A stretch of 64,000 bases of DNA from Botrytis cinerea B05.10. Its lineage: Eukaryota; Ascomycota; Leotiomycetes; Helotiales; Sclerotiniaceae. Positions 24,453 to 36,184 of this stretch are shown piece by piece. The stretch is from positions 1,116,001 through 1,180,000 of the forward strand of contig NC_037317.1 in the NCBI RefSeq assembly GCF_000143535.2, written 5' to 3'. Both the position numbers and the translations under genes were made by a program. Position 1 is the first letter of the stretch. The number at the start of each line of letters is the position of its first letter. The notes beneath the pieces were generated by a model. The model was given only the letters and a program-made list of their open reading frames with translations. It did no database searches and was not told where the DNA came from.

Positions 24453-25031
24453 AGTTAGATAAATCTCGCCACATATTTTGGCATAGATCTCGATGGACAT
24501 TGTCCTTCACCATTTCTTTATGAGTTTGTTACGATGGTCATGGGTCGGAGCTGGATGGATGTTTCTATATGCATCTTTTGATTACTGGAATTTTCATTGC
24601 GTTTGCGGATAGGAACACATTAAGGGGGTCTCGTCGTAAGACTAATTAGACCAGTATTTGTATTAAATTGTATCAACTCGTTATTTCTAATAGCATACCT
24701 TTCATGATAATGTATTATTTCGTGACTTTTGAGTAGTGACTTCCAAAATTTGTTTATTGAGAATGGCTTGATGTAGTTACTAATGGCCGTTGCGTCCATG
24801 CCTCTTTCCTCAACCAGCGTTGACGGAAAGAACTCTTGTTACCTTCCCTCGTATGGCCTCAATCTCTCCTTTTCACATATCGTGTCTTGTCTTCTGTTGA
24901 AAGTCGGCATTCACAATTTTTTTGGTTCAATCAACTTTTGGTTAATACATGCATGCATGTAATAGCTGTATCACGCATTTAATTTCGATTCATTCAAAAT
25001 TACCTCCTTTTGTAAGCATTCCATAAAGGAC
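24453..25031. other. Intergenic, same-strand genes
   Basis: This holds the 3' flank of the protease gene and the promoter of the next plus-strand gene. A poly-T tract at about 24918 and a short TGCATGCATG repeat at 24949-24960 are the only visible features. Confidence 0.6.
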
Positions 25032-28000
25032 ATGCTCCGTCGAAATAGTTCTAGTCGACCTGTTCGAAGCAAATCAACATTATCAACCTATCCAAAACAC
25101 GATTTTGTCGACCCTGAAGAGTCTCGTATGCATGCTCATGCTGCAGCAATGCATGCTTTCAATAGGGCCCAAGAGAGGAATGGCACTAGTTATGGAAACA
25201 GGAACGGTCTTTCACGAAGCAACACTACAAGTCAAGAAAGTCAATGGCGGCCGAGTCAACAAAATAGTTCTACAAGTCTTGATAACCCAGGGCTCAAGCG
25301 TCAGCAGAGTGTTCGATTTGCAGGCCCAAATGCGGTAAAGAGGCGCCAATCAGCGGGGAAAAGGACGGACCCGCCAGCACTGAACCAGAAACTAAGTACT
25401 GCTACTTTGGGACCTGTTGTGATGACCACAAATACTCCAGTCCCAGCAGTGTATCGTCCACCCAGTCGTTCTTCTTCAATTGGCAAAGCTTCACTTAACA
25501 AATCAGTCGTTCGAGACTACTCTGCTCATAATTACGTTACCAACTTAGATTTCGATGAATACTATACGCAAGAGAACGATGTGGCCTCGACGCCATCTTC
25601 ATATCGGCGAATCAGAAAGTCGAGGTCTATGTTCAGCCCCTTGTCAGCGCCAACCAACATCTTCTACAGCAATGGCAGCCCTGATCGCACCAATTGTTCA
25701 TCCACTCCGCGGACGCTAGAGAATAATGCTCCATTACGGGCTCCAAAATCAATGAGCTTCCTCCGAGGGGGGCGGGACTATTTCAAATCTACATCGTCTT
25801 GCGAAAGAAATGACGATGCCGTCCAAATGGCCAGAGATAGATTTTTTGTTCAAGCCAATCAACAAAGACTTCGGGAGCAGCCATCTTTTCTCTTCAGATC
25901 GAAGGCACAACGGCAAGAGAAGCCTTTTCGAAAGTCGGTTCGAAGCAGCAGCGGAAAGTCTGCAGCGACATATGATTCGGCCGAATCTATGAGAGAGGGT
26001 GGCCTAAGAGCCAAAGCTCGCAAGGTATCCCAAGGATTAAAGAGCAAACTCCGAAAAGTTTTTGGCCGCAGCAAAGACGAACCCGTCGCTATCCCTAATC
26101 AACAGGTGGATGCCATTGAAACTCACGTTCGAGAATACGCTGGACAATTAGCGTCAGATCATGAGTCGTTCGATGATATTCCTATACCCGATGAGGCCGC
26201 ATTTGCTCATGTGGCAGCTAGAGTCCCATCATTACGTGCTATTGCTTCAAGCCAGAGACTCAGATCACAAAGTGGTAGTATTCGTAGCTTACGAAGTGAT
26301 CATAGTGATGAAAAGTCCAGAGTAACAAGCTGGACCAATAGTACAGCTAACAATACTGTTACCAGTCAAGGATTGCGTCCTCCGCCTAGCAGAGACCAAA
26401 GACTTTCTATAATCAATGAATCAGGCACGCATATCTCTAAAGCAGCATTTCATCGCCCAAATGTAAAGAATCAACATCCAGCTTATCCTGCATTTCATCG
26501 TCCTGGCTATATCCAATCAATTCGACCAGGAGGTGTAGATAGCGCCAGACTTTGCTCTGCTTTGATGAAGCGTCTCGACGAGAATAGCCCAGAAGCAATA
26601 CTCGCAAAGTCAAAGAAAGCCAGCACTGAAACTCTCGGACTTGAGAAAGTACCTAGACAAAGTAGCTCCTTTACCAATACTCTTTCACGGCCCAAGCCAT
26701 GGATTAGACAGGTACCTCCTGACTGTGACCCAGGAAATCAGAGCCAAAATCAACTTCCTAACGTATACTGTTCGAACAACGCTGGCCCAATACCCGTCAC
26801 GAGCGGCGAGGAACTACCTGGTCAGGCAATCGACTCTGAGTATCAATTCAAATCTGCAGGTTTACCATTACATAATCCACAACTTCAAAGCCAAGACGAT
26901 GTGTTTTCCTCACTCCCAGGATCTAGTCATGGCAACTCCTTTCACCACGGTAGCTCATTTCATGAAGACAACTCATTTCATCAACGTGCTCACCAGCGTA
27001 ATTCAAAGTCTGCACACAGACGCCACTTATCCGATATTGATGCCGCATATGACCCTGTGCAAGACCCTTCAGGTCTCACTCCGCAGCAAGTCGCACAGCG
27101 GGACGATCCTATAGTTCCCAAACCAAAAGTTATCCGCGAGGCAAGGTCTGCATTTTTCGGAGGCACGACATTTGCAATTGACAGAGTCGGAAATACAAGT
27201 CCGTATCGTCGCGCTTTGGCGGAAAGCGACAATTCTGCTGCCTACAACGAAGTGAGTATGGCACCGGTAAATGATGACGTTTATAGTGAGAGTGTTTACT
27301 CTCGAAGTATTGGCCGTAATCTTTCGGAGGCTATGAGTAGTGATACATCGGTACCGCTCCCAAATGTCCGTATGCCGTCATTGCCCGTCGATGGCTCAAC
27401 TCCCAATGGTGGCGCTGTCATTATCAACAGCACAACCTATCGTCCAACTCATCCAAGACAGCGAGGTGACAATTCCGGTGGTTCTATTGAGTGGCAAACA
27501 TGGATGTCGTCTGAAGTGGCAAAGTTGGAAAGACCATCTGAAAACGATCGCGTAAGCGTCAGCAACATCGAACAATCACTATCACCCACGCCTACGATGT
27601 CAAACTCCTTTCACATTGTGCACAGAAGAGAAAAGGCTCAGATGGCTGATGATGATACGGATATCGCTCAGAAGAAACTTCCTGCTGGTAAACAGCCGCT
27701 TGGTCTCATTCAACAGAATCTTAATGCCCAAGTTCTTCTGAAGCCGATTTTGAAAAATCGCTCGACGACATCTTTGCCTGAAGATGATTTCATTGATAAC
27801 TCTAAGCCGTTTAATATTCCTTCTGCACCACCACTTCCTCTTAGATCGATATTAAGACCAGCACAAAGCAAAACGAGTCTGAAAAGTACCTCGAACTCTC
27901 AACACGCACCAACCCCAAATCCCGTCACTCAAACCCAGAATCCAAATACCAGCGCTCGCAACGTCTTGCGCAAACGTCTCTCATCTACAACCCTAAGAAG

Positions 28001-28601
28001 CGCACCAACAACACCTAATCATGGTGTAGAAAAACAATCCCCGAGTACGCGTAATGTACTCCACAAACGAAACGTATCGGAAGCCACGATGAAAAGCGGC
28101 AAGAGTATTAGAAGCGTGAAGAGTTTCGATACGAGTGGAAGTCAAAGCCGTAGCTTTACCACTAGTCCGGCGAAATTGGTCAAGAGGAGTGGGAGACCGG
28201 TGTATAATTTTACGCCGCAGAGTAGTCCGGGTACGGGTATTGGGGCCGCGGTGGAGAGACAGTTTGGGAGTGCGAACGCGAAGCCGAATGCGAATACGAG
28301 TGGAGGTTTGTATGGAACGGGGAGATCGAGAGTGAGGGCTGGGGGCAGGGAAAATGAAAGGGTCGGTGGAGGCGGCACGGATGATGTTTATGGGGTTGAG
28401 GGAAGTGGGGTGGGGGATTCGAATGGGTTGGGGTTGGGGTTGGATCAACAACAGGTGGGTAGTAAACAGATGGTGGATATGTTTTTGAGTAGTAGACGAA
28501 AGAGAATTGCTAGTGTAGGGACGATCGCGGGGGGGAGTATGGGGGGTGATGGGGGTGGGAGGAGTGATGGTGGAATGGATGATGGTGCGGTGTTTCTTTA
28601 G
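25032..28601 (+). CDS. Large disordered Ser/Arg-rich protein, conserved fungal hypothetical
   Basis: This is a single-exon protein of 1189 residues. I do not recognise a catalytic domain. The N-terminus is basic and Ser-rich (LRRNSSSRPVRSKST), followed by a short helical stretch DPEESRMHAHAAAMHAFNRAQER that looks like its most ordered part and resembles the start of uncharacterised filamentous-fungal proteins. The rest is low in hydrophobic residues. A His/Phe-rich segment at about 635-660 repeats GNSFHHGSSFHEDNSFH. Two related motifs occur near 900-950, KPILKNRSTTSL and RSILRPAQSKTSL. The last 100 residues are very rich in Gly. Many RxxS/T sites could be kinase or 14-3-3 targets. A scaffold or cell-polarity role is possible but not shown. 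The long frame itself supports it being a gene. Confidence 0.8.
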   Translation: MLRRNSSSRPVRSKSTLSTYPKHDFVDPEESRMHAHAAAMHAFNRAQERNGTSYGNRNGLSRSNTTSQESQWRPSQQNSSTSLDNPGLKRQQSVRFAGPNAVKRRQSAGKRTDPPALNQKLSTATLGPVVMTTNTPVPAVYRPPSRSSSIGKASLNKSVVRDYSAHNYVTNLDFDEYYTQENDVASTPSSYRRIRKSRSMFSPLSAPTNIFYSNGSPDRTNCSSTPRTLENNAPLRAPKSMSFLRGGRDYFKSTSSCERNDDAVQMARDRFFVQANQQRLREQPSFLFRSKAQRQEKPFRKSVRSSSGKSAATYDSAESMREGGLRAKARKVSQGLKSKLRKVFGRSKDEPVAIPNQQVDAIETHVREYAGQLASDHESFDDIPIPDEAAFAHVAARVPSLRAIASSQRLRSQSGSIRSLRSDHSDEKSRVTSWTNSTANNTVTSQGLRPPPSRDQRLSIINESGTHISKAAFHRPNVKNQHPAYPAFHRPGYIQSIRPGGVDSARLCSALMKRLDENSPEAILAKSKKASTETLGLEKVPRQSSSFTNTLSRPKPWIRQVPPDCDPGNQSQNQLPNVYCSNNAGPIPVTSGEELPGQAIDSEYQFKSAGLPLHNPQLQSQDDVFSSLPGSSHGNSFHHGSSFHEDNSFHQRAHQRNSKSAHRRHLSDIDAAYDPVQDPSGLTPQQVAQRDDPIVPKPKVIREARSAFFGGTTFAIDRVGNTSPYRRALAESDNSAAYNEVSMAPVNDDVYSESVYSRSIGRNLSEAMSSDTSVPLPNVRMPSLPVDGSTPNGGAVIINSTTYRPTHPRQRGDNSGGSIEWQTWMSSEVAKLERPSENDRVSVSNIEQSLSPTPTMSNSFHIVHRREKAQMADDDTDIAQKKLPAGKQPLGLIQQNLNAQVLLKPILKNRSTTSLPEDDFIDNSKPFNIPSAPPLPLRSILRPAQSKTSLKSTSNSQHAPTPNPVTQTQNPNTSARNVLRKRLSSTTLRSAPTTPNHGVEKQSPSTRNVLHKRNVSEATMKSGKSIRSVKSFDTSGSQSRSFTTSPAKLVKRSGRPVYNFTPQSSPGTGIGAAVERQFGSANAKPNANTSGGLYGTGRSRVRAGGRENERVGGGGTDDVYGVEGSGVGDSNGLGLGLDQQQVGSKQMVDMFLSSRRKRIASVGTIAGGSMGGDGGGRSDGGMDDGAVFL

Positions 28602-28682
28602 GCGTGGGGATTGGTGTATGAGTATTGGGAATAGATGAGAGGGTAACGAAGTCATGACTTATGGATTTGGGTGCTTGAGACC

Positions 28683-28701
28683 AGGATTAGGATTAGGATT
28701 A
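28683..28701. repeat. AGGATT hexanucleotide repeat
   Basis: Three copies of AGGATT stand just after the 3' end of the 25032 gene. The unit is not the TTAGGG telomere repeat. Confidence 0.8.
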
Positions 28702-29542
28702 TGTATATATTTTTAGCGGGTATATCATGTATTATACTTGGTGACTCGGTTACTGGGGATTGGAGAATAGAACAATAAAGCGCTTGTGAGAGGGCTGATA
28801 TAGTATGGATTAGGGTCGATGACATTACTTTTGCTTTTCTTTTCTTTTTTAGAAAATTAGAGTTTAGTGTAAGTAGACAGCTGGTAGAGTAGTGTAGTGT
28901 AGTGCCAGTATGAATGGTAGTTGAGGTATGGAAAATATTAGAATTCATTGGAATGTTTGTTTATTGGGATGTGAGATGTGAGATATGATTGATTAGATTG
29001 GGTTTGGGCTTTGGAGGAAAGATGTAAAGATGTGAATGTTTGTCTTGGGAGTATTTGGGGGTTGTTGATGGTTGTTGATGGTTTTTAAGAGAGAGGAGAG
29101 GTGGTTGGGGGGTAGGGAAATGGTGACGGTATCGTAGATGCTAGACGATGGGCGGAATACGGTGACGGAATGATCTAGTGGCGATTTCATGATATTCGAG
29201 GAGAGAAGGGGGATTTTCCCCTTACGGAAGTGGAAGAGTGTCTGAGATGGGAGATGGCGCTATTTAGTCTAGTCTACGAGTATGCTATGGTGTTGTTTCG
29301 CACTGATTGTTGTTTGTAAGGATAGTGATGGGTGGGGGGTAGGAACTCGAGAGTAGAGTGGCGTGAAACTTAACTGGTTTAGGAAGTCGAAAGTAGAAAG
29401 TAGAATAAAGTGAGCTACTACTGTGGTTTTCCTCCGTACTCACGAAACCTGTTCGGGTGTCTATGTATGAGATGTCGATTGTAGGTTGTATTGTGGTTGT
29501 TTGAATGGGTAGTGGGAATTTGAAGACTAGATTTCTTGGCGT

Positions 29543-29586
29543 GGGTTTGGTTTGGTTTGGTTTAGTATGGTTTAGTATGGTTTGGT
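29543..29586. repeat. TTTGG/TTTAGTATGG degenerate tandem repeat
   Basis: Several copies of TTTGG pass into two copies of TTTAGTATGG. The plus strand has almost no C. Confidence 0.8.
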
Positions 29587-29607
29587 CTTGTGCTTGTGTT
29601 TTTTTTT

Positions 29608-29667
29608 GGGGGGGGGGGGGGTTGGAATCTAAGCGCGGAATAGTATGGGGGGATGGGGGGAAGGGGG
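29608..29667 (+). repeat. Poly-G tract and clustered G-runs (G-quadruplex candidate)
   Basis: A run of 14 G at 29608-29621 is followed by G-runs of 6, 6 and 5 at 29647-29667, separated by AT and AA. Four or more long G-runs on one strand within 60 bp satisfy the usual pattern for an intramolecular G-quadruplex. Confidence 0.75.
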
Positions 29668-31678
29668 CTTTCCTTTGGTGGATGGGAAGTTTTGCCTTGT
29701 GAGATTTGTGTGTTTTTTTCGCGGCTCTTGATGGGTTTGGAAGGACGAGATAGTGTGGAGGTTTGTTGTGGTTGGATTACTTGGAAGTTTGAACTTCGAA
29801 CTTTGGTGAGATGGACGTCTTTGTTTGGAAAGTTAAGTATAGATTTTCCCTTGAAATAGTTTGTAACTCTGCTCATTACGGTGGGATGCTTATTTCTTTT
29901 CTCCCGGCTAGCTGCTCCCTGTATTTTCTCTCCAAATGTATGTCCTCGTATGCTTCTATGTGTTATTTTTGGGAATCTTGAAGAAACTGAGGTTCGGAGC
30001 AACGCTCGCCAGTAAATTATCGTACTTTTTGTTTAAATTCGGTTTGAGGCTTGCGGGATTCTCTACTCTTTGACTCAAGGTGTCTCGAAGGTAGTGCGGG
30101 ATGGGCTCTGTTGGCATATGAATGGTTAGTGATGGATAAAGTTGAAGAGTGAGGATGGAGCTTACGTTTGTTATTGCGTTTGTACTTAGAGACTATGATG
30201 TTGGCATGACTAAGAATGGCATGTTGGTTACGGATTATATCAAATCAAATCATCAATAAACCTCGAAGATCAATGATGTAATCTAAGTCTTTTGATAGTA
30301 CATGATTAGCGTTGTCATTAAATAAGAGAGGAGAGAAGAAAAGAAAAGCGGAGTGCAAATAAAGTCCATATCAATTCCCAGTGGTTGACTAAGGTGTTGA
30401 GTTTTTCTACACCATGTCTTCAACAAACTGTTCCGCAAATCAACCATGGTCCATACAGATGTATCTTTCGACAAGCTTGTATGTAACACAGAGTCAGCAA
30501 TGCACCATGCGCGTTGCCCTCAGTTAGCAAGTATATTCTTGATTGTCGTTTTACTATTTTTGAATTTTTGGATTTCTTTTTGTAAGAGAGCGTAGTTGGT
30601 TAGCCCTTTTAACTGTGGAGAATTTAGGATTATCATTGGTAAAAATAAATGAGTTATGTAGGGAGTTTGAGAGAACTGGTACTTCTGGATCGCAACATGT
30701 GATGGGCCTGGATAGAGGAGGTTCATAGAGAGGTTTCCAGGCGGGAAGAGTGGAGTCACTTCTGGTCTACTTCTTTGGCTGATGTTCATTGATACCCACA
30801 GAGTGGGTAAGTATACTGGTCAAATCATAGGATTAAGACCTCCATGTGTAGTTGCGTTTGAACTTTTCGTTAACAGACGGGAGAAATCGTTCTAGGATAT
30901 GAAGTAAAGAACAGGTTCAATGGGTAACTATGAATGCATTTGGATGAACCCTTCTAAATCAAAGTAGAAAAAGAGCTGAATACTTACTATTCTTCAAATG
31001 AGATCAGAACTTGTTCACTAAATTTTGCCGTAACTTTATGTGTTTGAAGTCCTATCCCACTTCTTCCATGCATATCAAAAATCCTAAATAGTTGGTCCTC
31101 GATGTAGAATTAGTAAATGACACTATACACTTTTTGGTTCTTACTTTGAATACCCGAGATTATGTACCCTGACAGAATTTCAATCTCCTAGTTGGTACCT
31201 CTTGTCCTTACTCTTCGAAGCTCTTCCTTTTTGGAAAATGCCTCTTTGTAAAAAATGTTTATCTCTTAGATTTTATGCCTGAACTAGCTTGGGCAGTGTT
31301 CTTCTTGGTTGACAAAGAAACTGAAAGCTCGAGGGCTCAGTGTGTGATTGGTGAAGAAAGAGAAAGCTTAGGATGTATTATTCGAGTAATTCATTGGGAT
31401 GGGTAATCATAAAGAAGCATGGAGTAATCTATTAGCGACTGTTTATCTTTCCGAATTAACGCCTTAAATTTGAAAAATTCCAGGGGATAAAGAAGAAGTG
31501 AAAAGTAATTCACAAGATACCTGCAGTGTATCATACCATAAGTTTCTTCGAAGTGTTTATATTGCCCGCACAGGTGGGCCCTTCAAGGAGCAAAGAAAAT
31601 ATCAAATTAATAATTCTCATAATTCAGAGATCACATGCAGAGTGAAACGTATAGTCCCAGCTAAAAGCAGCTCCTTCA

Positions 31679-31843
31679 CCCATCCTCTATCGCATACGCC
31701 GGGTTGGCTGTGTGGTTAGACTCTCTGACTATAGTAGTAATGAAGACTTCAGCCCGTCATACTGAATGCTTTGCTCTTAAGTTACAACTGCGGCCAGAGA
31801 GATTAACCACGTAGACAACCCAGCGTATGCCATAGAAGATGGG
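31679..31843. repeat. Long imperfect inverted repeat (hairpin or MITE-like)
   Basis: The arm at 31679-31730 is largely complementary to the arm at 31793-31843, with about 43 of the first 50 positions pairing by hand count. The loop is about 62 nt. Most mismatches are transitions. The left arm contains TGGCTGTGTGGTTAGA, similar to a tRNA A box. No coding frame is associated. It could be a small inverted-repeat element or the precursor of a hairpin RNA. Confidence 0.8.
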
Positions 31844-34224
31844 CACCAATTTTTGTTGCATTTTTCATGCTCCTCCACTTCCTTTTATGCTAGGGTGGAT
31901 CATATATTTTAAAAGATAATGTTATTGGATGGAGGAGGCTGGGGAGAATATTGGGGTTTACAATATGAGAGAGTAGTTGGAGAGCTAGCTCACACTGTTA
32001 TCAATATATGGGAAAGTCATGATATTGAAAGCTTTACTAATTTCAGGCGAAAGAAAGGTTCAAGCTTATCAACATTAAAATTAATGATCACACAAACTCA
32101 AGCTATCTATACATAGGACATGTGAAAACCTACAGAAATATATGACAGTGGGGGCAATGAGAAATTGAAGCTAGATTCTGTCTATTTCAAGTTCCTTTGG
32201 TCTTGATCTGGCCTTTATTCAGCTTGGCACATTTTTTTTTCAGAAGAATTGTGCGCTCTAGGATTGAAATAATCTTTTACAAAGCCTCAAACCATGTCAA
32301 AGTTGATGAAGACCATTTGATATCGGAGAGCATAAGACTCTCATAGTATTCTTTCATGCCTTTCAGATAAATTAATCATAAAAATAATGAAAATTTATAC
32401 ACCCAACGTCAAAATCTTCAAAAACAGCTTTTGTCCTTGTTCTGTCATTCATTGTTTTTTGATCCCGTGATACGGGGTAGCGAGAATTCGAGGGGTAAAC
32501 CACCAATATCACTTTAACAGTTGACACATTCAAACTTTATATATTCAATTAAAAGAACTTTCAACACATATCTTGCTAATCATTAAATGGCTAAAGTTGC
32601 TTAATCCGATCATAATCTGGCTCTGAAAATAGGAGTTCATCAATGAACTGTCAATATTTTCTCACCAGCCATACCAAGAATTTGATGCAGGTTACGCAAT
32701 GTTGATCATTCCTTCAAAGAACGGGCTGTTCTTTTTGATCCACTCGTTTTACAATAGGTTGAAGTCTCCTAATGTAATTGGAGGAGTTGAGACGAGTAAG
32801 TTGCGCCATGTTCGGGAGTTTTCTTGACCTGGTAAACTACTTCGCAATTCAGCGCATGTCAAACATACCATGATGTGCTGCGAAGATTAATACAAACTCC
32901 CAATATAAAACGCAAGTAAGATCCCAGAGTCTATATACATAGCTAGAATTATCGAAAAATCACGTCAATCATGTGGCATTTGCAGCGCCTACTGGATATT
33001 CTTGCGAAACCGCACTCGACACGACAACTGACAACCGGCAAAAGCCATGCTCAATACCGCACAATCTGGAGCAAATAAGAATCAAAGTGAGATCTCAATA
33101 TGCTCTACTCTTTGCACTGCTAATCATCTCAATAGAAGCTCGAAGTGAGCTGCATCCCAACATTTCGATCAAACACGGCTCATACAATATTCAAGACACC
33201 AGATCCAACTGAGCCCAACAACAAAAATCCTCAAGTCTCCGAAAGCAGCGAAAAATCAAAGTGTGCGATGGTACAGAGAGCGAATAAGAAGCAAGGGCTA
33301 AAATAATAAGAACAAATTCAGGCAATGGGAGGAGTGGTAGTACTTGTGCCCCACGAAGATATCTCGCAGACTAATAAGATAAAAATCGAGAATCTGGATA
33401 TTATGATTACATTTTACAGGTGGTTCCGGCATACAAAGAAGATGGAAGTACAAAGTGCATGGACATAGGCAAAAGCAATGAAGAATGATACTGACTTGGA
33501 GCCGGTTAAGCTCTTAAAAGATTTATAGACAACTTCATGATTACAGTGAAAGTATTACCACAGATTATCGCACATTTTTGGGAGCTTAAGAAGAAGGATC
33601 GATAAGGGTTCTCCACTACCGTTTGAGAATCGATGTTGGTGAGGGCCACAATATTGGGTCAAAACTATGGCCTAAATCCTAATTTTTCAACTGCGAAATT
33701 TCGCTGGCTTTCCCTTTACCACGATCTGCCTGAATTGAGTGATGGAAATCACCCTACATGCGGACAAAGAGTGGTCTTAATTTAATATGGAGGTTATAGG
33801 GGGAATTAAATAAGTTGAAAATATCGGATTAAGTCTTCCAGCAGAACAAAATGTCACCAAGAGGCAATGGAGACTTTGCAAAAATATTGTGAGGGCAACA
33901 AACATACATACGAGCAAAGTTTCATATAAGGTGCCATGAATAATACGTAATCTACAAGAAAACTTCAACAATCGAACTCCAACCAGCCATGAACATGGCC
34001 ACCAAGATTATAATAAGCCATTCGTACGAGCGTATCATCTCATGATTCGAAACGCTGGGGTTGAAGTTTGGGCCGCCCAAAACATGTACGTCTCTATAAT
34101 TGTGATGAGAGGAATATATAAGAGACCTGCATACTGGATTACTGTTCGGCAAACGTTCCACAGATATCTATAATAAACTGCATGATTCCACGCCATACAC
34201 TACATATCTAATCCTTCAACCAAC

Positions 34225-34551
34225 ATGACCTCAGACAGAAAGTCTCAGAAATCTGCAACCAAACCCCCAAGAAAGCCCACCCAAACCGACCTACCAACAC
34301 AATCAGCATCAACATCAACAACACCCAAACATAAGATTCCCGGGATTTCTTTAATATCCGGTAGCGAAAGAGAAGAGAAAAGACGACAAGAAAATAAAGA
34401 AGCAAACGATGTTATCGATTCTATAAAATTTAAAGAGATGGAGATGTCTGGAATGAGGAATCGAACAATCACGAGTCTGCATTCTCCAGGTAAGAGGGAA
34501 GTTAACAGACTTTGGGCGGAGTATGAGAACGCCAAGAAGGAAAAGAAGTAG
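34225..34551 (+). CDS. Possible small basic hypothetical protein
   Basis: This is a 108-residue ATG-started frame with no recognised family. The N-terminal half is rich in Ser, Thr, Pro and Lys. The C-terminal half is charged and helix-forming (EREEKRRQENKEANDVIDSIKFKEMEMS) and ends in a Lys-rich tail. Composition is more protein-like than the shadow frames nearby, and it stands alone between a gene desert and the 36185 gene. It may be a real short gene or a chance frame. Confidence 0.4.
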   Translation: MTSDRKSQKSATKPPRKPTQTDLPTQSASTSTTPKHKIPGISLISGSEREEKRRQENKEANDVIDSIKFKEMEMSGMRNRTITSLHSPGKREVNRLWAEYENAKKEKK

Positions 34552-35598
34552 GGAGTGCAAGCAGGGAAGCATAAATCGTAGAGAAAGCAAGGGAATGCGA
34601 GGTTGAGATAAGCGATCTTGGTGGATGAGGAGGAAGAGCTTCTCATGGAGTGCAATAACGACGATGCTGGGTGTGTTTGGAATGAATGCAGGTATTTCGA
34701 GACAGAATGAGAGGAATCTAGATGCCTTTGAATGAATATGGGGTAAAGATCATTATTTCTCCTGCACTAATGTCAAAGAGAAGCAGAAGTACTTGCAGTG
34801 TTAGAAATGGCAATGTAATTTCATTATTCAAGTAATTCTTGCATGAAAAAACTGCTCATCTGCTTTCTTGAGTAGCTTGAGTAGGTAGAACCAATAAAGT
34901 GTGCATCCCAAACTGACCCGGGATTTATAGCTTACCTATGTTATTACTAATACTAGCTAGACAAAAGATCTATTCCAATAATGTCTCTGTGTAAAATGAC
35001 TCCATGTACCTTGTATTCATTCAGAGTCCTTCACTTTTCTTAGCATTTCACCATTACACTATCTCATCATTCAAAAGATTCTCAAACCATAACCACATAC
35101 TGATCTTCACATTCACAGTCCCTCACCTTCCCACTCACTTCCAGCCCATCCACAAATCTTCCTCTCCCTCACCTTCATCTTAATCTTCATCTTCATAATC
35201 ACCAAACCACCACGAACAAAGTCACACCACATCACAGCACAACACGTTTCACTTCCATGAACCAACCACATTTCCCTGTCGGCCAAGATGCACAATTCAC
35301 TTTCCACTTTATATCCCTTCACACTATCCAGATCATCCAAATCCTCCAAACCCTCCAAAGTTTCCTAAACATCAAAGTCCCATTACAAATTCCCACCCAA
35401 ACCAATAAACCAAACCCAACCAAGCTAATAAACCAAAACCCCAACAACCGTCTCTCCTACCCTCTACAACTCCCAAAACTACCCAGATCCAACATCCCTA
35501 ATAACCACCCAATAGCGAATCAGTCAATCAATCAATCACTCACCATTTCCCAAATCCCATCTAAATGAGAATTCCACCCTAACAACCCAGCCCAGCCC

Positions 35599-35625
35599 AA
35601 TTCAATTCAATTCAATTCAATTCAA
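35599..35625. repeat. TTCAA pentanucleotide repeat
   Basis: About five copies of TTCAA lie upstream of the 36185 gene. Confidence 0.85.
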
Positions 35626-35920
35626 CACAATTAATTCACCCCTTTTCCACTCTCGCTTCGAGATCCCCAAACCAAAAAAAAAGAAAAAAAAAAAAGGAAA
35701 ATTAACAATTATTCAAACCTAGATATTACAATAATGACCACAATGACAATTCCAGACATTCATAGCAATATTAAGCATATAAACTATAAATCCAAGAAGA
35801 AAACGATGAACTTGCCTCTACCACTATACTGCAGAAAGCATTTGATCGATCAAAGAGACGTTTTGGTATTTTTTCAAAGACTTTAGATTGATCATTAAGA
35901 ACATTTTTTTTTCAGATACT

Positions 35921-35945
35921 GATTGGATTGGATTGGATTGGATTG
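35921..35945. repeat. GATTG pentanucleotide repeat
   Basis: Five copies of GATTG lie about 240 bp before the ATG at 36185. Confidence 0.85.
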
Positions 35946-36184
35946 TGATTGTGAATGCCAGATCTGCCTATTTTTCTAGACAATTCATTGTTTTGAGAGA
36001 ATAAAAGTGTTGAAGAAGAAATACAAGTACTGTATTCTACTTAGATACGGTGCAATATCTCTTAAAGAAGAAGCTCAAGCAGCAAGCACCTTCAAACAAG
36101 CACACCACCCTCTCAAAGCTCCTACGCGGTACAACTGTGCGATCTTTCGAGCTTTATAGCATATTGTCGATCGTAAAAGTAGCC

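Larger units (their letters stand above)
28602..34224. other. 5.6-kb gene desert
   Basis: No supported gene. The left part (28.6-29.9 kb) is markedly G/T-rich on the plus strand, with an AGGATT run (28683-28701), a TTTGG pentamer run (29543-29586) and a poly-G/G-run block (29608-29667). The centre is AT-rich. A long imperfect inverted repeat occupies 31679-31843. Open frames here are short, lack family motifs, and at least the one at 30002 (minus) starts at a non-ATG codon. A noncoding transcript on the minus strand would fit the strand asymmetry, but this is inference. Confidence 0.55.
34552..36184. other. Intergenic, promoter side of the 36185 gene
   Basis: Positions 35,100-35,700 are CA/CT-rich and poor in G, like a long fungal leader. 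Simple runs of TTCAA (35599-35625) and GATTG (35921-35945) are present. No further coding exon is supported. Confidence 0.6.

Noticed and set aside
28683..28701. Telomere-like AGGATT repeat
   Set aside because: The unit is not TTAGGG, there are only three copies, and the site lies between ordinary genes.
35257..35568. 103-codon Gln/Asn/Pro-rich frame
   Set aside because: It reflects CA-rich promoter DNA with TTCAA-like runs and has no domain-like pattern.
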